Shown: positions 46,022 through 56,823, numbered from the stretch's first letter. The stretch: DNA of 64,000 nt from Geomicrobium sp. JCM 19039 (GCF_000698145.1 NZ_BAXB01000017.1:1-64000); one strand, 5' to 3'. Translations and numbers: made by a program. The notes: a model not told the origin generated them from the sequence alone.

Positions 46022-46140
46022 GAGTCGCTTCACGACCGTTCTTGGACTCTTCATAACCGAACGGCTACCTTCGAGTTTTGACCGGGTCTTATTTGTGTAT
46101 ATAGAGGGTGAACAGAAAAACAACGATGGAGGAACGATCA

Positions 46141-47083
46141 TGAAAAAATGGATAGCTGGAATGGGAATGCTCGTACTTTTGACCGCTTGTGCGACGGATG
46201 AAGAGGAACAAACCGAAGAAGTAGAAGCAGATGCCCCTGAATCTGAAGAAGAACAGACCGTAGAAGGGGAGGGTGGCGGTTTTCTTTGGAAGATCGAGGA
46301 AGGGGATACGACGGTCTACTTGCAAGGCACGATTCATACTGCGTTTGCTGACATGTATCCACTCAACTCAGAACTAGAAGCCGCCTATGAAGAGGCGGAT
46401 GTACTTCTTCCTGAAATTGACTGGCCCCGCATGGACATCAGGGGCTTAAATGAAGAAGAGATGATGGATTTGATTACCTTTGATGATGACACGTTGCTCG
46501 AAGATGTGATTGACGAGGAAATGTATGAAGAGATCGTCACCATCATGGAAGCTCAAGGAATGCCAGAAGAGGTGGTCAACAGCTTGGAACCGTGTACATT
46601 ACGAGCGGACTTCAAGAAGAGGAAGAAGGAAATGCGACGTTTGATGCTGGCGTCGATTGGCATTACCTCGAACGTGCCGTTGAAGACGGAAAAGAAATTG
46701 AGGAGCTTGAAGGACAAATAATTAGCTTGCTCGCATTGAATGAGCAGTCCCTCGAACTTCAACTTGAACAACTTGAAGATGTGATGAACCCCGAGGACGT
46801 CGATATGCCAGATGTAGATGGGGATGACATGGTTGAAATGTGGCTAGAAGGAGAAGAAGAACCGTTAATTGAATATTGGGAAGAAGTGACGTATGGGGAA
46901 GAGTATGACCGAGTGTATTTGTGGGATCGAAACGAGCGCAATGCCGATATTATTGATGAAATCTTGCAAGAAGATGACGGTCAAACCTACTTGGCGCTCA
47001 TCGGCGCATTCCACTTTTTTATCGAGCCAGGCGTTCATGATTTCCTGGAAGAGCGAGGATATACGGTGGAACGAATTAATTAG
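46141..47083 (+). pseudogene. TraB/GumN-like lipoprotein, frameshifted
   Basis: Lipoprotein signal MGMLVLLTAC, an acidic linker, then the TraB/GumN (PF01963) start FLWKIEEGDTTVYLQGTIHT, in the first frame to about residue 151. The second frame supplies YITSGLQEEEEGNATFDAGV onward to LALIGAFHFFIEPGVHDFLE and the stop at 47083. Restoring one G at 46593-46594 (CCGTG-TAC to CCGTGGTAC) gives EPWYITS, a continuous ~313-residue protein. GGAGG precedes the start. Family members are proposed metalloprotease-like proteins. Confidence 0.82.
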
Positions 47084-47094
47084 AACAAAAAAGA

Positions 47095-47127
47095 AACGTT
47101 CATGAATAAATCGTGAACGTTTTTTTT
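47095..47127 (+). terminator. Terminator of TraB-like gene
   Basis: 8-bp stem AACGTTCA/TGAACGTT with T8 tail; A-rich left flank allows use by the minus-strand gene too. Confidence 0.8.
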
Positions 47128-49035
47128 CTATTCGTTTTTACAATCGCACGGATCACAATCAATACGTACTTTATTTTGAATAACTTGGTCACCGATGACA
47201 ACATCACTCTCACGATATCTTGCGAACAGAACAATGTCACCTGTTGTGCCTTCAGGAATAACGGTCACTTGATTTCCTGCTGCATCGAACCAACCGATAA
47301 ATTCAAAACCTTCCACTGGTCCTGGATCTTGTAGAATAATCGGCAAGTCTTCTGGTTGATAACTCGTTGGATTCGGATTAACGTCACTTAACACGTTCAG
47401 GTAGGTAATCGTGTTTTGGCCAGGAGATGGGTTGAATACGAGCACCACCTGGTTGTTGAGGAGCTGGATGTTCCAATCCTCAAATCCAGTTACAGGTTTG
47501 AGAAACGCATCAGCGTCAGTTTGCGCTAATACAGGGTATGATTCTGTTGGGATGGCAATGACGATAGGGCTTCTTTCTGGATCTGGAAAGACATAGTCGG
47601 TAGTGTCTAATTGGAATATCGAACCTGGAAGCAGTGGGTTTATGATGCGCACAACATTGTCGGCAGACGCAATGAATAGACCGTTACTGTCTAAAATGAG
47701 ATTTTGAACATTCAATATTCCAGCATTTAAAATCCCTGGTGCAATAGGTGCTTCATTAGAACCAACAGGGCCAAAGTTTACTTGGTCAATTAATGTGAGT
47801 GTTCCTAAATTGAAAATCGCACCCGCTTGCGTCGCGGCACTGTTATCGAGAATCGTACCATTTTGAATGAGGGCATTACCCCCTGTATTAATCGATATTG
47901 CTCCGCCAACGTCACTCGTATTACGGTCTATTTCTGTGTTAATGATTGAAACTACAGCATCAGTATTTATAAATACTCCGCCTGCTTCATTTGCTGCTGA
48001 ATTTGAATCAAGGAAACTGTTCACGAGTTGAAGCGTAGCGCCAAAGTTCACATAGATGGCTCCGGCGTTCGTTGAAGCGTTGCTAAAAAACGTACAAGCA
48101 GAGATGGTTGACTCGGTATTCGTGTTAAGAAAAATTCCGGCCCCGCTGCTCGACACGGCATTACTCGTGAATGTGCTGCCACTTAAATTCATGATCGCTG
48201 AATTATTTAAGAATATGCCTCCACCATTTGCTGCTGTATTGAGTACAAAGGAGTTTCCACTAAGCACAGAGTTACTGTTATTGTTTAAATAAACAGCCCC
48301 TCCATTCGCGCTTGTTGAGTTGCTATTAAATTCGCTATCGCGCAATTCGAAAATCGTGGTTGGATTAACAAAAATCGCGCCGCCATTATTCGCTTGATTG
48401 TTGAAAAAGCGACAGTTCGTCATGATTGTTGAGGTATTTATATTGGCAAACAATGCCCCGCCATTTGTGGATGCGATGTTTTCGCTGAAGGTCACGTTTG
48501 TACAACGCAGTGTAGTCGTTTGATTAATATAGATGGCGCCGCCGTTACTACCAGAAAAACTGCTAAGCACAGTTGTGTCATTAATGGTGAGTGCACTGTT
48601 ACTTCCGCCAACATAAATTGCGCCACCAATCTCCGGAGCTGCACAATTTGAAATAATTGCGTTCGTTAAGGTAGTAGAATTACCTGCTTGAGAGATCGCT
48701 CCTCCGCGAAAAGAAGAAAAGGAATTTTCTAATGTCACATCGGTAATGTTTAATTGTCCGGCAGTGTTTATTAATGGTGAGGCGACACTACCACTATTGC
48801 TTGCGCCATCTACAATTAAATTTTGCAAGTTTAATTGACCGCTACTTGTTACATTGAATACTACACCTAAAGAAGTTGGAGATCGTTGAATTAGGGTGGT
48901 TCGGCTTGCCCCACGTATGAGTACAGGATAATTCACTGTAGCCGTCCCTTCAGCAACAATATCGTTCGTAATAATAATTGCAGGCGCATTTGCAGCCAAC
49001 GCTAATAAAAGCTCTTGAAAGCTTGATACATTCAA
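47128..49035 (-). CDS. Polymorphic beta-helix repeat protein with InlB/Flg_new-type domain, no signal peptide
   Basis: 635 residues. Residues ~30-430 are a parallel beta-helix with at least ten imperfect ~25-28-residue repeats marked by GGAI(Y/F)-N (for example NGGAIYINQTTTLRCTNVTF, NNGGAIFVNPTTIFELRDSE, NGGAVYLNNNSNSVLSGNSF), as in Pmp-type repeats. Near 575-605, GFEFIGWFDAAGNQVTVIPE matches the Listeria-Bacteroides (InlB B-repeat) domain. The C terminus is Cys-rich (RIDCDPCDCKNE). There is no signal peptide, LPXTG or membrane segment. TTG start with GGAGG 10 nt upstream. A spore-surface or other non-Sec surface role is possible; function unknown. Confidence 0.75.
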   Translation of the reverse strand: MNVSSFQELLLALAANAPAIIITNDIVAEGTATVNYPVLIRGASRTTLIQRSPTSLGVVFNVTSSGQLNLQNLIVDGASNSGSVASPLINTAGQLNITDVTLENSFSSFRGGAISQAGNSTTLTNAIISNCAAPEIGGAIYVGGSNSALTINDTTVLSSFSGSNGGAIYINQTTTLRCTNVTFSENIASTNGGALFANINTSTIMTNCRFFNNQANNGGAIFVNPTTIFELRDSEFNSNSTSANGGAVYLNNNSNSVLSGNSFVLNTAANGGGIFLNNSAIMNLSGSTFTSNAVSSSGAGIFLNTNTESTISACTFFSNASTNAGAIYVNFGATLQLVNSFLDSNSAANEAGGVFINTDAVVSIINTEIDRNTSDVGGAISINTGGNALIQNGTILDNSAATQAGAIFNLGTLTLIDQVNFGPVGSNEAPIAPGILNAGILNVQNLILDSNGLFIASADNVVRIINPLLPGSIFQLDTTDYVFPDPERSPIVIAIPTESYPVLAQTDADAFLKPVTGFEDWNIQLLNNQVVLVFNPSPGQNTITYLNVLSDVNPNPTSYQPEDLPIILQDPGPVEGFEFIGWFDAAGNQVTVIPEGTTGDIVLFARYRESDVVIGDQVIQNKVRIDCDPCDCKNE

Positions 49036-49220
49036 GATGTCGATACCTCCTTTTCCCTACTATTTTCTCTTTTTAATAACGTATGGATGAGTCGTGAGAG
49101 TTGCTTGTATTGGCGTCTAAAAATGAAAAAATGTGCGAATAAAGAGACGGGGGTAGAGAGCATAAGTGTGGAGGGGTCAGAAGTTGCGTTCAGCATAAGG
49201 TTAGTGGCAAGTCATTAGAA

Positions 49221-49255
49221 AAAACACGAGACTTCGCAACGAAGTCTCGTGTTTT
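49221..49255 (-). terminator. Terminator of cydDC
   Basis: 15-bp perfect stem AAAACACGAGACTTC/GAAGTCTCGTGTTTT with 5-nt loop and T tract on the minus strand, overlapping the cydC stop. Confidence 0.9.
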
Positions 49256-50965
49256 ATCCGGCGAACAACTCACTCTCAAGGTCTTTCATCTGCTTTAGAT
49301 AGCCGTTCTGTGCAATCAAGTCGTCATACGACCCTGCCTCTATAATCTGTCCGTGATCGACGACGATTATTTGGTCCATTTGTTCGAGACCGGTGAGTCG
49401 GTGACTAATGAGCACGACGGTGGCGTCTTCAGTACGGCTAAACACTTGGTCGAGCATGCGCTGTTCGGTAAGGGCGTCTAATGATGACGTCGGTTCATCG
49501 AGCACCCACAGTGACGCGTCACGCAAGAAGAGGCGAGCGAGTGCGAGCCGTTGTTTTTCTCCACCAGATAGGTTTGCGGCGTTTTCATGCAAGGCGTCGC
49601 TCAAGTTCAAATGGTCGAGTTCGACGCTCGCAAGCGCATCGGTCATTTCTGCTGCTGTTGCTCGATCGTTGCCCATTGCCAAGTTCTCGTTTACGCTACC
49701 GACAAAGAATTGGTTGGACTGAAGCGACACGTTGGTTGATTGCCATACGTCTTGCTCATCAATGTGGTCAAGCTGGGTGTTGTTCAAGTAGATCGGTTGA
49801 TCGTCAACAGGTTGCAACTTGAGGAGCAACGATGCAATCGTCGATTTTCCTGAGCCGCTTGCTCCGATGATGGCGGTATGGCTCCCAGGGGCGATGGCAA
49901 ACGAAACGGACTCCAGCACTGGACGTGGGAAATCTGGAAACGAAAAGCTCACCCGATCAAACTGAATACTAGGGGGTGAATCACCGTCATACGGAGTAAA
50001 TGACGGTTCTGTACGGGCATCCTCATCAATGTCTTCCAGCCGTTTGGCGGCTTGACTGCTCTCCTGCACGTAGTACGGGAAAAGCGCCATCGGTGTGACT
50101 TGTTCAAAAACGGTGAGTGAAATCATGAGAAGCATGGCAAGCAATGTGCCGGCGAGATTTCCTTCTGCGACTTGAAACCCAGCGAACGCGAGCACGCCAA
50201 CAGAGACGATGAGTGAGAGAAATCCAATGGCGGACTCACTCCAAATGTGCATTCGCTCGGACTGCTCTTTCTCCCGTTCATACGCAGTAATTTTTTCGTG
50301 AACAACATGTTTGTGTTGCTCGGAAGCGCCATGAATGACGAGTTCTTTGAAGCCAGAAAGAAACTCGGCTGTTTCGGATGAAAGCTCCCCCTCGTTTGGC
50401 GAAGCTTAGAATCAACACGACGATGACCGATAAAAAATAGTGTTGGAATGACGACGAGCACGAGTACAAAGCCTGCCAAAATAACAACCGCAGAACCGAA
50501 CGAAAGCGTGAATGTAAACGTAATCGTTGCGATAAATACGGTAAGCATAACGACGGGTGGATAAATGACGCGCAACAACACGTGTTGCAACGACTCAACG
50601 TCCCCAACAATTCGGGACATGAGGTCACCGCTTTGAATTTTTGACAATACGCGAGATGCGACGGGTTCCAACTTTTCGTATACCCTGAGGCGGATGTTAC
50701 TCAACATTGTGAATGTCGCACGGTGTGAGAAATAGCGTTCACCGTAGCGGCTGATGGCGGCGGTCACACCGAGCAGTTTCACGATCGCAACGATCACCAT
50801 TAGTGTGTAGATCGGGGGCGTGAGTGCGGCTCGAGAGATGAGCAAACCGCTTGCCGAAAAGAGACTTACCGCTGCGATTCCGGCAATAAACCCAGTCAAA
50901 ATTGATAAGAGCATATCACGCCTTTCGGCAAACGCCATCTTCACATAAGGAATGAGAGCTTTCAT
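49254..50965 (-). pseudogene. cydC: CydC, thiol/haem ABC exporter subunit, frameshifted
   Basis: First frame: MKALIPYVKMAFAERRDMLL through the first membrane helices to LRQTRG. Second frame: ELSSETAEFLSGFKELVIHG through HIWSESAIGFLSLIVSVGVL to a full ATPase domain (IGASGSGKSTIASLLL, LSGGEKQRLALARLFL, LWVLDEPTSSLD, VLISHRLTGLE). One extra C in the C5 run at 50397-50401 would join them into a ~570-residue protein. CydDC is needed to assemble cytochrome bd. It overlaps cydD by 4 nt. Confidence 0.88.
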
Positions 50966-52683
50966 GACGATTCTCCTCCTTGTTGTGTCTGGATCATCTG
51001 TTGGTAAAGGGGATCGCTCTGCCACAGCTCTTCATGCGTGCCGACGGAACGAACGGTTCCTTCGTCCATGAAAACAATCCGATCTGCTTGTCGAATCGTA
51101 TAAAGGCGATGAGCGACGACGATCACAGTTGAGTTCTGATTGAGTCGTAACAACGATGATTGGAGCACTTGCTCTGTTTTTAAATCGAGCCCGGTCGTCG
51201 GCTCATCAAACAGAACGACCGCGGGTTTCTTATAGAAAGCTCGTGCAATGAACACACGTTGACGTTCACCACCGGAGAGTCCGCGCCCTCCGTCCCCAAT
51301 TACGGTATCAAACCCGTCTGGAAGCTGTGCGATCCACTCGTACACACCGGCCTCAGTTGCCGCTTCAAATACTGCTTCATGACGGATCGGATCGTTGTCA
51401 CCGAGCGCGATGTTCTCCGCAATTGTGCCGGCGAATAAATAGCCATCCTGACTGATTACGCTCAGTTGCTTAAACCAAGACGCAACAGACAGCTGTTCAC
51501 GGCGGACCCCATTAATGAGGTAAGCGCCGGAGTGAATCGGTAACAAACCGCCAAGCATATGGAGAAGTGTAGACTTACCTGATCCAGTGGCGCCGATAAT
51601 CGCAATTCGTTCAAACGGACGAGCATGAAAGTCAATCGCTTCGATTGCGAACCGATCATCGTAGCGAAACGCCGCTTCTTTTAGCGTGAGTGTTGGGGGG
51701 TGTTCGGTCGCGACGGGTTGCTCTCCCCAAACGACCGGCTCCCCGCGATCATTGTTCACAAGTTCTTCCACTTTATCGAGTGCACCTGAGCTCGTTTTTC
51801 CTTGATGAAACGCTGTGCCTAATTCTTTCAGTTTATTGAAAAGCTCGGGCGCGAGAATGAGCATAAGAAAACCTGAAACGAACGAAGTGTCTTGCACGAT
51901 GATCATGCGAATCGCGACTTCGAGCGCAATAATACCGATGCTTAGCATCGAGATGAACTCTAGCGCCAAAGAGTTGCTAAACGCCACTTTCAGCACGTTC
52001 ATCGTCGCATCACGAAACGCTAAGCTCTTCTCTTTAATGCGTTGGCGTTGCATTTCAGATTGCCCGAAAAGCTTGATCGTGTTCAAACCGCGTAACGTGT
52101 CGAGGAAAACCCCAGAGAAACTGGCCATCTGATCGAGCTGTTCTTGCGATTTATCGCCAGTTTTCATGCCGATAATGATCATATAAATAAAAATAAACGG
52201 AGCCGTAATAAGGATAATCAGTCCGCTCGCCCAATGTTCAAAGAAGATGACGGTAAGAATCATGAGTGGAATTACTAGCGATTGCACCATTTGTGGAATG
52301 TACTTGCTATAGTAGTTTTGTGTCTCATCAATCGTATCGAGGAAATAGCTCGTCTTTTGACCGGTATGCGCCTCTTTGTTCCCAACGATTGCGCCATTCG
52401 TATAATGCTCAATTAAACGACCTCGAGCTTGAACTTTCGCATCTGAGGCAATCCTGCTCCCCATTCGTTGAATGAGAAAGCGACTAAACGTGCGCAGGAA
52501 TAACGCAGCAACGAGTAGAACAAGTAGAGGGGCGATCTGTTGAAACGTCGAAGATTGCAGAAATAAGCCATCGATAATAAAAACAATGCTATATGCTTGC
52601 GTAATGATTGCTACACCTGTAACAACAGTGATGAGCATCATCATGTACATCTTTCGTCGGTAAGGATTCAGTCGTGCGTTCAC
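50962..52683 (-). CDS. cydD: CydD, ABC exporter subunit for cytochrome bd assembly
   Basis: 573 residues. Six membrane helices in the first ~310 residues, then the ATPase domain: GATGSGKSTLLHMLGG (Walker A), GRGLSGGERQRVFIARAF (signature), VVLFDEPTTGLD (Walker B), VVAHRLYTI (switch His). Heterodimerises with CydC. GTG start with AAGGAGGG just upstream. Unlike the B. subtilis cydABCD operon, cydDC here is on the opposite strand and 3 kb from cydABS. Confidence 0.9.
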   Translation of the reverse strand: MNARLNPYRRKMYMMMLITVVTGVAIITQAYSIVFIIDGLFLQSSTFQQIAPLLVLLVAALFLRTFSRFLIQRMGSRIASDAKVQARGRLIEHYTNGAIVGNKEAHTGQKTSYFLDTIDETQNYYSKYIPQMVQSLVIPLMILTVIFFEHWASGLIILITAPFIFIYMIIIGMKTGDKSQEQLDQMASFSGVFLDTLRGLNTIKLFGQSEMQRQRIKEKSLAFRDATMNVLKVAFSNSLALEFISMLSIGIIALEVAIRMIIVQDTSFVSGFLMLILAPELFNKLKELGTAFHQGKTSSGALDKVEELVNNDRGEPVVWGEQPVATEHPPTLTLKEAAFRYDDRFAIEAIDFHARPFERIAIIGATGSGKSTLLHMLGGLLPIHSGAYLINGVRREQLSVASWFKQLSVISQDGYLFAGTIAENIALGDNDPIRHEAVFEAATEAGVYEWIAQLPDGFDTVIGDGGRGLSGGERQRVFIARAFYKKPAVVLFDEPTTGLDLKTEQVLQSSLLRLNQNSTVIVVAHRLYTIRQADRIVFMDEGTVRSVGTHEELWQSDPLYQQMIQTQQGGESS

Positions 52684-52836
52684 AAAAGCCCTCCTTATCG
52701 TACCTCTTACATCCTATTTTATAGCTCATCAGTTAGCTTTCATACAATTACGCCTTACAATCACCAATTGTTGCGATTTCTATCACAGAACAGTAACGGA
52801 TTTGTCATGATTACAGAAAACGGAAGGGGGAAACTC

Positions 52837-54046
52837 ATGAGTATACGTGCGTATGCCCAAATCATCATACAGATTGGGATTCGGGTAAAACCGGGCGAAC
52901 TGGTGCGTGTCAACTGTCACCCTGAGCACCTAGCGTTCGTGCAAGAAATTGTGAAAGAGGCGTATCGTAGAGGTGCCCAACATGTGGAGCTCGACGTACG
53001 CGACCCTGGCATTGAGGATGCGAGAACTGAACACATGCACGAAGAATTTCTTCATACATACCCAGAGGTTGCTGTTACGAATGAAAAAAACAATATGCGG
53101 GCAGGGTATTCCACGATTACGATCACGTCACCGACATTTTCACAGTACGCCGATGATAATTTACAGAAGAGAGCATTGGCCGTCCGTCAGGCGAAAGCAC
53201 GGGCGATGCGACCGGTGCGGCAATTCGGAATGGAAAATCATAACAAATGGGTCGTCGTTTGTGCGCCAACAACGGAGTGGGCGGTGCAGTTGTTCCCTGA
53301 TCTAAGCGAAGCGCGGGCACTTGAGCAATTGTGGTCGCTCATCCTAAATGTGTGTGGCGCATATGAAACAGACCCGGTGTTCGCTTGGAAGCGTCGTGAT
53401 GAAGCGCTTAAACAAAAGGTCGCATTGCTCAATGATGCACGGTTTGACGCGTTGCGATTTGTGAGCCCGGTAACGGATTTGACCGTGACGTTAATTGATG
53501 GGCATCGGTGGACAGGCGGGTCTGAACAAACGAAAGACGGGCGCGTGTTTCTTTCCAACATTCCTGTAGAGGAAGTGTGGACGATGCCGAACAAACGAGG
53601 AGTAACCGGATTTTGTACGCTGACGAAACCGGTGCATCTGCTAGGGCAAACGTTTGAGGATGTGCAGTTGTTCTTTGAAACAGGCCGTCTCGTGCGCATT
53701 GAACCTCCGAACGCTCGCTTGTTTGCCTATTTGCAAACCGATGACGGGGCGAGTAGGCTCGGAGAGGTTGCGCTCGTTGCTGCAGATGCAGCCGTCGCAA
53801 AAACAGGCGTAACATTTTTGAATGTGTTGCTCGATGAAAATGCGGCTTCACACATCGCTTTTGGAGGAGCGTATGTAGACAACTTGTACGACGGTGAGCA
53901 GATGAGTGTGGAAGAACGAATGGCAGTAGATGAACGAATCAGCCATTCATGAAGACGTAATGATCGGTAGTGAACAGATGAACGTGTACGGGCTAAAAGC
54001 GGAACGGACGGTTCTGATCATGGAGCATGGACGGTGGCAAATTTAG
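52837..54046 (+). pseudogene. M29 family aminopeptidase, C terminus frameshifted
   Basis: Residues 1-364 match thermophilic aminopeptidases of family M29 (RVKPGELVRVNCHPEHLAFV, MENHNKWVVVCAPTTEWAVQ, NIPVEEVWTMPNKRGVTGFC). The frame breaks near 53928-53931 and the family's C terminus continues in another frame: MNESAIHEDVMIGSEQMNVY to the stop at 54044-54046. The lost segment has the HED metal ligands, so the product as read would be inactive. GGAAGGGGG precedes the start. Confidence 0.82.
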
Positions 54047-54087
54047 TATGCTACGCTACACACATGTGTAAAGAGGAGGTAATCACG

Positions 54088-54387
54088 ATTCCGATTTGTG
54101 AAAATTGCCAACAATTATGGAGCTATCGATGGAGTTTGAAGCAAGCGTTTACCCGCATTCATCATATGAATTGTTCTCATTGTCACGTACCTCAATACTT
54201 AACGAAGCGCGCAAAGAAGCGAGGTGTGATCACTGCGATATTGCCGCTCATGATCCCAGTACTTAGCTTGTTTACAAGTCTGTCTTTTTTAGGGATTATG
54301 AGCGTGTTTACCGTGTTAGCTGTAGCAGTGATTGCGGTCTTTCCACTACTCATGGAAGTAGGAAATGAAGAATACTTGCCATTCTAA
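54088..54387 (+). CDS. Zinc-ribbon membrane protein, TIGR04104-like (apparent ATT start)
   Basis: About 99 residues: zinc-binding CENCQQLW and CSHCHVPQYL pairs, then two membrane segments (VITAILPLMIPVLSLFTSLS, FLGIMSVFTVLAVAVIAVFP). This fits the CXXC-containing family found in Bacillaceae. The best ribosome site, GAGGAGGT at 54073-54080, is 7 nt from an ATT codon exactly where homologues begin (Pro-Ile-Cys). Alternatives are a poorly supported ATG at 54064 or an ATG changed to ATT. Confidence 0.7.
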   Translation: MPICENCQQLWSYRWSLKQAFTRIHHMNCSHCHVPQYLTKRAKKRGVITAILPLMIPVLSLFTSLSFLGIMSVFTVLAVAVIAVFPLLMEVGNEEYLPF

Positions 54388-54408
54388 TGATGACCTGGAG
54401 GGAGAAAT

Positions 54409-54879
54409 TTGGTTACACTCGTTCGCATGAACAGTGAAGATGTAGAGCGTTACGTGGAAACGGCTATTAGAAAGTACGCCCGAGAAAATGTGAAATCCGG
54501 AACGTGGAAAGAAGAGGAGGCAGAAGAGCGGTCCCGAGCGACGTACGAGCGGTTGTTGCCACATCTTGATAAAACGACCGGGCACTTTCTGTACGATGTG
54601 TACGATGCACAAACCCCGCTAGGTCTCGTTTGGTTTGCCAAAGTATCAGACGATGAAGGTTTTATATATGATATTTCCCTATCCCCTGAACATCAAGGGA
54701 AAGGGTGGGGCAAACAAACGATGCAAGAAGTCGAGCGACTGGCAACGAAGATGGGCATTTCTCGACTCGGGTTGCAAGTGTTGGGCCATAACGTTGTTGC
54801 AAGGAGTCTTTACGAGAAGCTCGACTACGAAGAGACGAACATTATAATGAAAAAAGACATAAGGAGGAGTCGGGCATGA
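54409..54879 (+). CDS. GNAT acetyltransferase
   Basis: 156 residues: ISLSPEHQGKGWGKQTMQEV carries the acetyl-CoA loop, GLQVLGHNVVARSLYEKLDY the C-terminal motif. TTG start 7 nt after GGAGG. It overlaps the deaminase gene by 4 nt (ATGA), so both are co-translated. Substrate unknown. Confidence 0.83.
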   Translation: MVTLVRMNSEDVERYVETAIRKYARENVKSGTWKEEEAEERSRATYERLLPHLDKTTGHFLYDVYDAQTPLGLVWFAKVSDDEGFIYDISLSPEHQGKGWGKQTMQEVERLATKMGISRLGLQVLGHNVVARSLYEKLDYEETNIIMKKDIRRSRA

Positions 54880-55355
54880 TTACAGAACAAGACATCCACT
54901 ATCTTGAACGTGCGGTTTCTCTTGCCGAAAAAGGGTTGGCCGAGGGCAATGACCCGTTTGGCTCGGTCCTCGTATCCGCAGACGGTACAATTCTTGCCGA
55001 GGATTATAACCGTGTATCCTCAGGGGACGTGACGAAACATCCAGAAATTGAGCTCGTTCGCTTTGCATCTGTTCATCTCAATCAAGAAGAGAGACACCAA
55101 TCTACCGTGTATACGTCAGGTGAGCATTGTCCGATGTGTGCAACGGCTCATGCGATGGCAGGGATGGGGCGAATTGTGTACGCCACGTCATCAAGCCAAT
55201 TACGTGAATGGAAGCGAGAATTCGGGAGTACGAGCACAGTCGTCCACCCGTTGCCGATTCATAAAGTAATCGTTGATGCGTGGGTTGATGGCCCAGTGGA
55301 CACGTTTTTTAATCAAGTAAAAGCGTTACATAATAGAAGACATAAATCAAAGTAA
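54876..55355 (+). CDS. Nucleoside deaminase (guanine/tRNA-adenosine deaminase-like)
   Basis: 159-residue cytidine-deaminase-fold enzyme. The zinc site is HPEIE (instead of the usual HAE) and GEHCPMC. GNDPFGSVLVSADGTILAED is the N-terminal family block. The length and the C-terminal half suit guanine- or related base deaminases. Starts inside the GNAT stop. Confidence 0.83.
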   Translation: MITEQDIHYLERAVSLAEKGLAEGNDPFGSVLVSADGTILAEDYNRVSSGDVTKHPEIELVRFASVHLNQEERHQSTVYTSGEHCPMCATAHAMAGMGRIVYATSSSQLREWKREFGSTSTVVHPLPIHKVIVDAWVDGPVDTFFNQVKALHNRRHKSK

Positions 55356-55517
55356 AAGTTCCCTTTGGCAACGGCGAAATTCTTTCAATTTCGTTAACAA
55401 GGATTATCGGCGGCGGAAACGGTGTATAGTAGAAAAAGGAACATGTGTAACGTAAGGGAGAAAAACAGCGTTCATTTTTATGAGGCGAGTTTGGTATACA
55501 GAAGGAGCGTATCCAAT

Positions 55518-56625
55518 TTGAAAAGATCCCTGTATGTGTTTATGTTTGCGATTGCCTTTTTCTATATAAATCCGGGAGCTGCCGATGCAGCTGAAGAATC
55601 AACGCTATGGGATACGATTAATCAGTCAAGGGAAGAGATTGCAGATGATTTTCAACTGAGAGAGCTATTCCAAGATATTAACCGTATGATTCATTCGGTC
55701 ATCAATGCCATTACAGGCAACTCAGATGAACCACCTGAAGATGTCGAAGATCCAGATTTGCACGAGCCAACGGATCAATTGTTCTCCATCCATAATATTG
55801 AAATGGGTGACGATCGGTCGGATGTTGAAGCTGAAGTAGGTTCCCCTGAACGGTCTTCACTGAGTGAATACGGCTTGGAATGGGTCACGTACCACGATCA
55901 ATATCACAACTATGTTCAGGTGATGTATGACGAGGAAGAGCAAGTGCGTGGCTTATATACGAACCAAGACTTAATTTCATCGACGAGCGATCTTTCATTT
56001 GGCAGTCTTCAAGAAGATGTGCGAGGGGAACTTGGTGAGCCTGAATCTTACTTAAGAAAAGGCTCATTCGATATCAGCTCGATGGAGACGGCGAACATGA
56101 TGTGTTCGCTGAAGAAAATCAATACGTTACCGTCTTTTATGACGTGCATGAGGAAAGTCGGGTAACCGCGCTGCAAATCATTGATGAAGAAATTGAACAA
56201 AGTAGAAGTGCGATGTATCGTGCCCAAGACGAGTCACTAAGAGACGGGTTTGAATATCAGCTGTTTGACTTGACGAATGCGGAGCGCGTGAAACGGGGTC
56301 TCGCACCGTTAACGTGGGACGAAGCCGTTCGTTCAACAGCGAGAGATCATAGCCAAGATATGGCAGACCAACAGTTCTTCAGCCATACGAATCCAGAAGG
56401 CGAATCACCGTTCGATCGCATGGATGACGACGGCATCTCCTACCGAACCGCAGGTGAAAACCTTGCGTACGGTCAATGGAGCAGCATCTTTGCCCACGAA
56501 GGACTTATGAATTCTGCAGGGCACCGCGAGAACATTTTGCAAGGTCACTTCGACGCCCTCGGAGTCGGTGTCGCATTTAATGAAGAAGATCAACGTATTA
56601 CACGGAGAAATTCTTTAGTCCTTAA
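55518..56625 (+). pseudogene. CAP-domain secreted protein, two frameshifts
   Basis: Signal peptide KRSLYVFMFAIAFFYINPGA; a CAP-associated domain (IHNIEMGDDRSDVEAEVGSP onward) to about residue 190; after a lesion near 56079-56081 the second frame gives DGDGEHDVFAEENQYVTVFY and the CAP/SCP domain (FDLTNAERVKRGLAPLTWDE, FSHTNPEGESPFDRM, ENLAYGQ, NSAGHRENIL). A second lesion at 56595-56597 moves the expected ending YYTEKFFSP into another frame with stop at 56623-56625. TTG start, AAGGAG 10 nt upstream. Confidence 0.82.
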
Positions 56626-56644
56626 CCAATGAAAGATTGTAACG

Positions 56645-56688
56645 AAAAAACGATGAACACCATGTAAAGATGGTGTTCATCGTTTTTT
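56645..56688 (+). terminator. Terminator after the CAP-domain gene
   Basis: AAAAAACGATGAACACCAT pairs with ATGGTGTTCATCGTTTTTT around a 6-nt loop. Confidence 0.92.
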
Positions 56689-56823
56689 GTCGATGCCATT
56701 CAATGATTGGTGATGTGGCTATTAATTATGGTGAAACCAGATGCCTACTCATGCTGTATCTAATTCCAAACTGATTTATAAGAAAGCTGATGGACTTCAC
56801 CGTGATAAGAGGAGGCGGCTCTT

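Noticed and set aside
45975..46140. Upstream extension of the TraB-like ORF
   Set aside because: It crosses the cydABS terminator; the lipoprotein signal and GGAGG site place the start at 46141.
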